Positions 56,586 to 64,000 of a stretch of DNA of 64,000 nucleotides are shown here, piece after piece; the first letter of the stretch is position 1; every line of letters starts with the position of its first letter. The notes below the pieces were generated by a model, which worked only from the letters and a program-made list of their open reading frames with translations, was not told the DNA's origin and made no database searches. This stretch comes from Coptis chinensis. Lineage: Eukaryota > Streptophyta > Magnoliopsida > Ranunculales > Ranunculaceae. The translations under genes were made by a program, and so were the position numbers. Location: contig CM027378.1 in assembly GCA_015680905.1 (NCBI GenBank), positions 83,729,501 through 83,793,500 of the forward strand. The letters are read 5' to 3'.

Positions 56586-56614
56586 CATTAGAGGTTTCTA
56601 CTTTAGTATATAGA

Positions 56615-57540
56615 TAGTAGATGGGTTAATAGATGATTAGTTATTTACAGTCAAGCTATGACATCTTGCACGTAGCCTTTAATTTTCATATTCTATTGTA
56701 TGTTTTTAGTTAAAATCCTTTTCTTCATAGTTTATTCTTCTTATTCAAAGTTTTGATTTTCGATTTTGTTTGTCTAAGTCTTATTTAAGATTAGAGACAA
56801 TGTCCGAACTTACATTAATTACAAACCATATGACTATATGCTATTGCATCACTGAAAATGATTAGGTTGTAGGTTATTTGTTGATGAGGACTCTCTCCAA
56901 TTCAGCACAAATTCATCTGAGTGACAATGTTTTGGATCTTATTGATTGAAGCAACATGTAAGGTACCCTTTGTTTTTTCAACTCCATGTTATTTAAGATT
57001 AGTCCGAACTTATTTATGATCTATGTAGAAAGCAACATTGCCAATAGATCATCTCTAGGAAGCCTACATCCCGTTTAGTTTGGTTATTTAATCTGTAACA
57101 CATGATTCTGGGTACATTAATTTACATAACCAATTCAATGTTGTTTACATAACGGGCATGTATGTTCACTAGATCTGTTTGCAGGTTCACTTGCATGTAC
57201 ATATGTTCTTGGTGTAAATTTCCCTTTTGGTTATGCTCCTATCCATATGTTATACGATGGTATAGATTACATATAGACACCCCTCCTGGAAAAGAAAACC
57301 AATAAAAAAAGTTGAATGCTAAGAGGCAAGAGGTAATGGAGTAAAGAAGCTACATATATATTAGTGCATTGATATATATCTGAAATGTATCCTCATTTAG
57401 TTTTTTATTATGTGAGGCACTCTCAAACGCTTTCGATGATTTGACATGCATTGTTAGAAACGCATTAGATGATCTGATCACTTGCATAGTTAGAAATAAC
57501 CAATGGACAATTAATTGTGGGATGTTCAATGGTGTCATAT
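56615..57540. other. Intergenic DNA, nothing recognised
   Basis: AT-rich DNA without a supported ORF; the minus-strand frame 57350-57538 has no family motif. Confidence 0.35.
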
Positions 57541-57660
57541 ATATAATAGCAATCCCCTTTCGAGCTCTCTGAGGCTATCCATGTCAGTAGGGGTATTATG
57601 AAAACTTAGGAGACAAAAATGGAAGTTTACCCGTTTTGAGCTCAAGAAATCAAAGCAAAA
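57541..57660 (+). repeat. Dispersed repeat, copy 4
   Basis: AATAGCAATCCCCTTTCGAG, CTCTCTGAGGCTATCCATGT, then GGGGTATTATGAAAACTTAGG. Same family and orientation as the copies at 49935, 50995 and 51365, preceded by ATATATA. Confidence 0.5.
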
Positions 57661-57699
57661 AAAGAAACCCTTCGCCTTCCCGAAATACTATGTATTAAT

Positions 57700-58657
57700 T
57701 CCTTTCCTCTCTGTCTCTCTCTCTCTCAATCTTCGCTGGCTTACTTCTATAAACTTGGCCACTGCCATCAACGAGTCAGACACCTAGAGAAGTCATTAAT
57801 TTCTCTTTTCAACCTCATTAAAATTTTGGGGTTTGGCGAGGAATTTTTCAGGTGAGTTCTTTTGCTAATTTTGTGGTTTCTTTAATCACTCGTGAATTCC
57901 TCAGAGTATTGCTCTACTCCTCAGTGATGTTGAAGTAAAAAATATCTTTTTGACAACTTCTTCAATTGTTCCCTTCTTTATTTTCAATTAGTAATAGTTG
58001 TTGAATTGATTTGGGGTCTAAGTGTTTGTGTCAATGTCTCACTGAGTAGGATAAAAAAAACAAATAAGGGAACATCGAAACTAAGTCAGTGATTTATTAT
58101 TTCTACTAAAGCTGAAATGTTGTTAAGAAGCGGAAGTTCATGCATAAGTGTTTTTTTTTTCTAACTATAATGATATGAGGGATGCTATAGTTCTTCTACA
58201 TAGTTCAGAGCGAGGTATCTAAATCCTGGAATAAGTGATTAAATGCATCTGCCTTTTCTTATTTTCTTATTATGAGAAGAAGGACTTTGATTTGTATGTT
58301 CATAAACTTTATGTTGTTCTTTTTGTGATTTCATCTTGAAATTGGACGTAAAAGTTTAGGATTTAACATGTCCAAAGTTTGCACGTGTCGCCTCAATCAA
58401 CTTTTAGCCTGACCATATAATCAATCAATTCTACACTACTAAATTTATTTTCCTTCTTCATATTGACTATTTTCTCTTATGTTTCGATCAATAATTAATG
58501 GTCTTAGGATAGCCCTTAGCTTAATTCACTATGGTTCTTGTAGGTTTCACCCAATGTAGTTAATTAGAGATAATGAGACCAAAATGTATGGTGATTGTGT
58601 TGGCCTTACTGATTGCTTTCTCTACTTTAGGAAGGACTGCTCAGGTTGTGGCATGTT
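57700..58657 (+). pseudogene. Start of a secreted-protein gene, cut by an LTR insertion
   Basis: A (CT)n leader near 57710-57728 is followed by a possible 5' untranslated exon ending CAG/GTGAG at 57851. An intron runs to CTTGTAG near 58543, and a short leader carries the ATG at 58573. The protein starts MRPKCMVIVLALLIAFSTLG with RTAQVVA after it, a good cleavable signal peptide (basic start, hydrophobic core, small residues). At 58658 the Tat-type LTR begins and the frame runs on into it to a stop near 58728. I do not recognise the gene family, and its further exons are not visible to 64000. Confidence 0.45.
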
Positions 58658-58993
58658 TGTTACACCACAATACCGCGAACCGTAATCACACTAGTATGAG
58701 AGCTATATTTGATATCGGCTGCACCAATTAGGTTGCCTACGTACCCATTACGGGATCAAGCCGCCGTAGTTCACTTCCACTCTCTCCCCCTTCTTTCCTC
58801 ATTCTCTGCCCCTCCTCCTCCTTTTTATATCCCTCTCTTAGGGTTTACTCCTAGGGCAATAGTTTGGTCCTGGGCCCATATTCTGGGCCCTATACACACT
58901 ACGGTCTGGGCCTTATCTCTTGGCCCAGTACGGTCTGGGCCTTATCTCTTGGCCCAGTACTTATGAGGTACATTCCTGAATATGGCTACTACA
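58658..58993 (-). mobile_element. Tat-type LTR C (336 bp)
   Basis: On the minus strand it starts TGTAGTAGCCATATTCAGG and ends GGTGTAACA. It is the same family as LTR E (63072-63397) but inverted to it. A 30 bp block (GTACTGGGCCAAGAGATAAG...) is duplicated in tandem in C only (near 58905-58962). TATA box GATATAAAAAG is on the minus strand near 58820-58830. A polypurine tract GAGAAGGGGGCAAT precedes it on the minus strand (58994-59007), so it sits as a 3' LTR. Confidence 0.85.
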
Positions 58994-59735
58994 ATTGCCC
59001 CCTTCTCGGGTTCGGCGGCGATGACGACGGCGGACCCGAGAAGTCCTCAAACTTCCTTGTCTCTTTCTTTGAACTCTAGATATCCACGTTGTCCTGTGAC
59101 TGTACGTAGTCTTCTTCTCCTCAGGACATTTCACATCCAGGTACTCTGCTACTGGACCGTATGCCTGTGAAGTGTCTCACTCTATCGGTTCTCATTCATA
59201 TAACTCATTAGCGTATCCACGAAGGCTCTCATCCCCTTCGCTCTCACTCTTCAAACTCATCCTCATGCCAGCGAAGTGTCTCAACTCAGCTATCCACTCT
59301 CATCTACAAAATTCACTATCGTACCCGCAGAGTGTCTTGTCTCGGCCATAAGCTCCCCTCCACATAACTTACTACTATGTGCACGGAGTGTCTCACCCTT
59401 TCGCAGAACTCAACATTGTATCCGCCAAAGGGCTCATCTCCTTTGCCCTTACTCATGGACCTCAATATCCCGTCCGCAAAGGGCCTCGTCCCCTTCCAAT
59501 TGCAGTTTGGAACTCTGGCTCGCGGAAGGTTCATCACCCCCTTGTCTCTCGCTTTGGAATGAAGCGATGAGGGCAACTCAGCTTGCCCCCATGTTTGATT
59601 CGGATCTCATGTCCAAGATATCTCTTTTTGTATCTTCGACCTGCGGCTCAACCGGTATTTGGGGGCTACTATCTTTGACCGCCTGTCTCTTGCCTTTACG
59701 TCCGTGAAGGGCTCATCCCTCCGTGGGGCTTTCGG
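58994..59735 (-). mobile_element. Internal sequence next to LTR C with Tat-type spacer repeats
   Basis: Diverged units with CGTATCC-CGAAGG-CTCATC themes occur at 59160-59470. A TTGCCCCCATGTTTGATTCG phrase occurs at 59586, matching the TTGCCCCTAAGTTTGATTCG units in element B (35740-36055). No antisense gene or integrase could be found, so most of the element is missing. Confidence 0.6.
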
Positions 59736-60412
59736 CTCTCTCGCCTGTTGGGGCTCTCTTATTGCCCCATGTATCTCTAGCATTTCTGATCCGCGGAAGG
59801 CTCATCCCACTCCGCTGGCTCGACCGACCGGTCGCCCGGTTGGGGCTCTCTCATTGCCCCATGTATCTCTAACATCTCTGATCCGCGGAGGGCTCATCCC
59901 ACTCCGCGGGCTCGACGGGTTGTCGCCGGTTGGGGCTCTCTCATTGCCCCATGTATCTCTAGCATTTCTGATCCGCGGAGGGCTCATCCCACTCCGCGGG
60001 CTCGACCGGTTGTCGCCGGTTGGGGCTCTCTCATTGCCCCATGTATCTCTAACATCTCTGATCCGCGGAGGGCTCATCCCACTCCGCGGGCTCGACGGGT
60101 TGTCGCCGGTTGGGGCTCTCTCATTGCCCCATGTATCTCTAACATCTCTCGATCCGGAGGGCTCATCCCCTCCGCGGGCTCGACCGGGTTGTCGCCGGTT
60201 GGGGCTCTCTCATTGCCCCATGTATCTCTAGCATCTCTGATCCGCGGAGGGCTCATCCCACTCCGCGGGCTCGACCGGGTTGTCACCGGTTGGGGCTCTC
60301 TCATTGCCCCATGTATCTCTAACATCTCTGATCCGCGGAGGGCTCATCCCACTCCGCGGGCTCGACCGGGTTGTCGCCGGTTGGGGCTCGACCGGGTTGT
60401 CGCCGGTTGTAT
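59736..60412. repeat. 90 bp tandem repeat, about seven units
   Basis: Units containing TTGGGGCTCTCTCATTGCCC and GATCCGCGGAGGGCTCATCC recur with 90 bp steps (near 59841, 59931, 60021 and 60111, then 60200, 60291 and 60384 with small indels). Because 90 is a multiple of three, frames stay open on both strands (for example 59659-60231 plus). These are repeat by-products with no start context or family. Confidence 0.9.
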
Positions 60413-62090
60413 CAAGAGCCTGTCTTCCACAGCCGTGATGGGAGAATGCACTAATCATGGAATTCCATGTTATCACATCTCTGTTGTTCATAGTGTTTTG
60501 AAATGTCTTTATTGAGTCACCTAACTCCCCACACTTTGCATACATGGTGATAATTGAGTTGGATATTGCGACATCGATTCAAATCGTCTTGATAACTTCA
60601 AAGATGAAACCGCAAACTTAGCGAAGCATGGAGTGATGGGCACAACACTTGAAAATACTTGCAAAAGTCATGTCATTAGGTTTAAAACCCGAAATTCATT
60701 AGCACATAGAACTTGACCGCTTCTTCGGTGAAGCCATTTTGTGCACAACCACAAATCAATGCATTCCATGAGACATAATCTTTTAAAGGAATCTCTTCAA
60801 AGATTATAGAAGCCTTCTCCATCTTCTCGAAACTTGAGTACATGGTGATCATTGAATTCATCAATGTCGTGTGTCGAACCAAGCCCTAACTTCTTGATTC
60901 TAGCATGGATCTGCTCACCCACAAGTGGAGCCTCAACATAACTACATGTGTCTATCCTAGCACAAGAAGAGAATTCGTTAAGGTCTACACCGACTCTTTC
61001 ATCTTCCCCATAATTTGAATGATTTGTCAAAAACCAAAACTGGTATATGCCATAACCATAATATTCCATGTGAAAACATCGGGCATCAATTTCATCGACA
61101 ATTTTTTCCATGTCCTTTAGTTGTCCACATTGAGAGTACATCTCCGTAAGAGAGTTTCCAAGAGGTAAAATCATGTCAAAACCAGTTTTCATAATGCAAC
61201 CATGAATCTGGCTGTCCAACTTCTAAATCAACCAACCGTGAGCAGCTAGAAATGAGACTTGAATCGTGAACTCATCAACTTTGAAGCCTTCCATTTGGAT
61301 AAGGTGCAAAACTCTCATAGATTCTTCATTACCCACCATGGTTTCGAACAATCCAGTCATAAGGTTGTATGATCTGACATCTCGCTTCGTCTAAAACATT
61401 AAATAAATACACGGACGATAATCTAAACTTCTACGTTTACGATTACATTGTCATTATAATGTTATCAATTCCTACATCCTTGGATTCTCTCCTTTTAATA
61501 ATGAGAGCATGAGCCTCCTTTGCACTCTCAAGACTTGTCACAAGAGCAACAAGAAAGTAAACTTGAGAAAGTAGATTCATTCGGTCTCATCCCACTTGAC
61601 ATAAACCAACCAAGAAGACCTAATCCGTCTTCACCTCGACTATTAAAAGCATATCCAAAGAATCGAGAATTCCATGTAACAATATCACGCGTGATGATGC
61701 ATCTTCAAACAAACACACGGCATCATCCAAATAGTACGACCTTCAATGCACATTGTAATAAGAGAATTCACAATAGAAACATTTGTACTTAGCCCATCCT
61801 TAACAATATAGCCATGAATTTGTACTCCATGATCAAAACCATCCACACTCGAACATAAGCTCAAAAGACTAGAAAGAGCATAACAAATTTGAACGGAACT
61901 TGTGAAACAAAGCGAATATCCGAACAATTGAAGCATCACGGACTGAATTTCCTTGGTGAAGATACCCTCTTAGTAATATCTCAATAGAAATTTCGTCAAA
62001 CTCATGCATTCCTTCTAATACTTCCATCGACTTGTGGCGCAATGGTAGCTGGCGTCGACTCGGATCGGAAGGTTGCGTGTGTTTCGCCAT
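60413..62090 (-). pseudogene. PPR protein pseudogene (PLS class)
   Basis: PPR proteins bind organelle RNA. On the minus strand, degenerate 35-residue repeats are visible in order: GVQIHGYIVKDGLSTNVSIV with NSLITM (about 61800), DSQIHGCIMKTGFDMILPLG and NSLTEMYSQCGQLKDMEKI (61219-61100), GEQIHARIKKLGLGSTH, LMNSMITMYSSFEKMEKASI, IPLKDYVSWNALICGCAQNG (60797-60710), and MYAKCGELGDSIKTFQNTM with RDVITWNSMISAFSHHG (60545-60440). At least five frameshifts or stops separate them. The last repeat runs directly into the 90 bp tandem array. The N-terminal end begins inside a tRNA-Trp-like sequence. No E/DYW domain remains. Confidence 0.85.
62030..62086 (+). pseudogene. tRNA-Trp-like fragment
   Basis: GTGGCGCAATGGTAGC followed by CGTCGACTCGGATCGGAAGG and TTGCGTGTG matches the D arm, anticodon arm and variable region of plant tRNA-Trp with small changes. 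The anticodon loop is altered and the acceptor 3' half is missing. It overlaps the start of the PPR-like frame on the other strand. A SINE head or decayed tRNA gene are both possible. Confidence 0.45.
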
Positions 62091-62696
62091 TGTCCGAAAA
62101 GAAGAAACGGAGATCTAGAATGATCTCTCAAAGCTTCCCACGAAACCGGTTTAAAAACTTGGGCCCAAAGCCCAACTAAGGGTCGTCTCCTTCACCACTC
62201 CCTCCACCACCACCACCACCGGATCGATCAGCCACGCCTCACTTCCTCATACCCACGGTTTCACTCCTCATCGAAAACCAAACATCTTTAATTAACCAAC
62301 CATACCCTTTCAACAACCGCCGAGATCTCTCCCCAATCTAGATCTCGACTGCCATTAACATTTGTCAAAGCTTCCATAGCACCACTCTCTCGCACCCAAG
62401 CAACCATCAACAACCCACATCAACCCAACCAATTCAAATCACAACAACAAGAGTTTATAACAACAAAATCGGGACCGGTGGCGCCATTAATGCTTGGTTC
62501 AAAGCTTTGATGACCACCCCCAATACCCCAATCATCATCCAACCGAATCAAAACATAATAAACAACATAAAGATTCAAATAACACATTTCAAATCATAGA
62601 TTGGGCGATTTCTTTGTTTTGAGGTGGAAGACAGGTGATTCAGAGAGCTTCCTCCTCTTTAATGCGGTAGAAAACACAGACGAGGTCATGTTCGGT
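62091..62696. other. Internal region between PPR pseudogene and LTR D
   Basis: C-rich, CACCACC-repeating DNA that resembles part of the solo LTR (45770-46300), for example CACCACCGGATCGA and GCCATTAATG-TT-AAGCTTT. No ORF is credible. It may be an old Tekay-like LTR piece. Confidence 0.35.
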
Positions 62697-62713
62697 CCCC
62701 ACAGACGGCGCCA
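62697..62713 (-). promoter_or_regulatory. Primer binding site at LTR D
   Basis: TGGCGCCGTCTGTGGGG on the minus strand, two bases after the LTR D end ACAACA. Confidence 0.8.
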
Positions 62714-62715
62714 AA

Positions 62716-63068
62716 TGTTGTGACCTACCTCTTCTCCTCCTCTACTATTCTATTTATAATGACCCTCCTCCTTCTTGGGCCCTCCAGCTGTCCCCTCATC
62801 TTACGGCCTCTGGACTGCCAAGTGTTGAGTTCTCATGCGACGTTAGGGTTTCACCCATCCCCTGCTAGGCACGTGCCCAGATGGTCCTATTCCATGTCAG
62901 CTAGCCTTTCGCGCCGCGGTTCTCCCCTATCTGTCCTCGGTACTCGGCCTCCATACTTGGCTTCTCTCGCCCTGCCTCGTAGTAGCTTTGCCCGTCATCC
63001 CACATCCTGTCCTCTTCCCGGCTCCCTCATCCGCCAGACCCGCGGCCATCATAAACTGTGTCGCTACA
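62716..63068 (-). mobile_element. Tat-type LTR D (353 bp)
   Basis: On the minus strand it starts TGTAGCGACACAG and ends GGTCACAACA, followed by the primer site at 62697-62713. A TATA box ATTATAAATA lies on the minus strand at 62751-62760. Its interior differs from LTRs A, B, C and E. It sits as a 5' LTR for a minus-strand element. Confidence 0.8.
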
Positions 63069-63071
63069 AAT

Positions 63072-63397
63072 TGTAGTAGCCATATTCAGGGATGTATCTC
63101 ATAAGTACTGGGCCAAGAGATAAGGCCCAGACCATAGTGTGTATAGGGCCCAGAATATGGGCCCAGGACTAAACTATTGCCTTAGGAGTAAACCCTAAAG
63201 AGAGGGATATAAAAAAAGAGGAGGAGAGAGAGAGAAAAATGGGGGGGGCTGAGAATAGAGGCAGAGAGGGGTGAGGAGTGAGAGGTGAACTACGGCGGCT
63301 TGATCCCGAAAGGGTTAGGCAACCTAATTGGTGCAGCCGATCTAAAAGAGAGCGAGAGTATGAGTAAAAGAGGAGGTCACGGTTTTGTGTTGTAACA
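63072..63397 (+). mobile_element. Tat-type LTR E (326 bp)
   Basis: It starts TGTAGTAGCCATATTCAGG and ends GTTGTAACA, followed by the primer site at 63400. It is the inverted relative of LTR C (58658-58993). TATA box GGATATAAAAAAAG lies at 63205-63218. Only three bases (AAT) separate its start from the start of LTR D. Confidence 0.88.
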
Positions 63398-63399
63398 AA

Positions 63400-63417
63400 T
63401 GGCGCCGTCTGTGGGAA
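63400..63417 (+). promoter_or_regulatory. Primer binding site at LTR E
   Basis: TGGCGCCGTCTGTGGGAA, two bases after the LTR end. It is the same core as in the other Tat-type elements here. Confidence 0.85.
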
Positions 63418-64000
63418 AAAACTGTAGATGCAATCGACTACTACACTGCCGAAATTGATAAGTTATCTAATAAGCTATAGAGAGGGAAAGAGTTACAAGT
63501 GATCCTAAGGCTATTATGCCGGCTGCATTTGTCTCATTCAGAACCCGATGGGCCGCAGCTGTTTGTGCTCAAACTCAACAATCGAGTAATCCAACTTTGT
63601 GGTTGACCGATTGGGCACCCGAGCCGCGTGATGTGTATTGGAGTAATCTTGCAATTCCGTTTGTTGAAATCACCATCCGAAGATTGATTATGCTGGCTGG
63701 TGCAGTTTTTTTTCCTTACCTTTTTCTTCATGATCCCCATTGCATTTGTTCAGTCCATAGCAAACCTCGATGGAATTGAGAAGGTTTTCCCTTTTAAAGC
63801 CTTTAATTGAGAAAGAGGTTGTCAAATCGGTGATTCAAGGTTTTCTTCCGGGATTGCACTAAAGATATTTCTCATTGTTCTTCCCACCATCCTCATGACT
63901 ATGTCCAAAATAGAAGGTTACACGCCGCTATCGGTTTTAGATCGGAGATCGTGACAAAATATTACCTATTTATACTTGTCAATGTGTTTCGGGAGCATTG
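63418..64000 (+). pseudogene. OSCA/CSC1-type calcium channel fragment, directly after a primer binding site
   Basis: OSCA/CSC1 proteins are osmosensitive cation channels of plant membranes. Starting at about 63420 the codons read TVDAIDYYTAEIDKLSNKL and then a stop. A frame shift leads to PAAFVSFRTRWAAAVCAQTQ, WAPEPRDVYWSNLAIPF and VEITIRRLIMLAG at 63516-63700. Frameshifts follow near 63715 and 63790. The helix and loop segments EKEVVKSVIQGFLPG and PTILMTMSKIEGYTPLSVLD are readable to about 63940, where a stop lies in DRRS*QNI. No intron interrupts about 190 codons. It continues past the window edge. Confidence 0.88.

Larger units (their letters stand above)
51891..56614 (-). mobile_element. 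Non-autonomous Helitron candidate carrying minisatellite arrays
   Basis: On the minus strand the right end begins TCTATATACTAAAGTAGAAA (56614) and the left end finishes with a hairpin CCCGAACGTACGCCCGGG, eight bases and CTAG at 51891. The flanking bases are A and T (inside AT), as expected for Helitron insertion. No Rep/helicase ORF exists, so it is non-autonomous. About 2.5 kb of the 4.7 kb is a minisatellite. The 5' boundary is the less certain end; an alternative TC lies at 56620-56621. Confidence 0.6.

Noticed and set aside
59659..60231. 190-codon plus-strand ORF rich in ISDPRKAHP-like repeats, and its minus-strand counterparts
   Set aside because: It is a direct product of the 90 bp tandem repeat, open in several frames, with no family match or start context.
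62716..63397. A single 680 bp LTR or an inverted-repeat transposon
   Set aside because: The two halves differ in sequence and each has its own LTR ends and primer site, so they are two LTRs.

Overview
The window is nuclear DNA from a flowering plant, very probably a eudicot. The evidence is plant-type LTR retrotransposons (Athila, Tat, Tekay-like and copia), spliced genes with GT-AG introns, and pieces of plant nuclear and plastid genes. I cannot name the species. About two thirds of the window is transposable-element sequence in several nested or adjacent layers. Only one gene looks complete: a seven-exon aldo-keto reductase on the minus strand at 17317-19616. All other cellular genes seen are fragments or pseudogenes.

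Layout. 1-10662: a decayed minus-strand Athila-type Ty3 element, with a 5' LTR at 9193-10662, a primer binding site, gag, RT, RNase H and integrase. Its 3' end is not resolved. 10663-17316: low-complexity intergenic DNA with an orphan cyclin B-like first exon and a 3-isopropylmalate dehydrogenase pseudogene. 17317-19616: the aldo-keto reductase gene. 20053-29805: complete plus-strand Tat-lineage element A, with 298/297 bp LTRs and target duplication CAATT. Its protease region is interrupted by a 478 bp hAT-type MITE with an 8 bp duplication. 29811-32157: AT-rich repeats with hairpins. 32158-41909: minus-strand Tat-lineage element B, with LTRs of about 355 bp. 41963-42142: a 180 bp MITE. 42569-47141: a polygalacturonase pseudogene whose intron holds a 3506 bp solo LTR (43232-46737, target duplication TTGGT). 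48562-49055: a copia LTR. 50205-50830: a plastid atpH fragment beside an LHCB4 (CP29) pseudogene. 51891-56614: a non-autonomous Helitron candidate filled with minisatellite. 57700-58657: the start of a secreted-protein gene cut by an LTR. 58658-64000: a rearranged cluster of three Tat-type LTRs associated with a PPR pseudogene, a 90 bp tandem repeat and an OSCA/CSC1 channel fragment.

Two points stand out. First, elements A and B both carry, between integrase and 3' LTR, an antisense gene with the same three-exon structure, matching splice sites and a TATA box at the same relative place. It is therefore a conserved component of this lineage. Second, at 62716-63397 two different LTRs meet head to head (U3 to U3, 3 bp apart). 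Their primer binding sites face outward; one side runs into OSCA codons immediately, the other reaches a PPR pseudogene after about 600 bp. This looks like a gene-capturing or rearranged retroelement.

I saw no prokaryotic-type defence system, no CRISPR, no rRNA and no intact tRNA. All assignments are by eye from recognised motifs; no database search was run.
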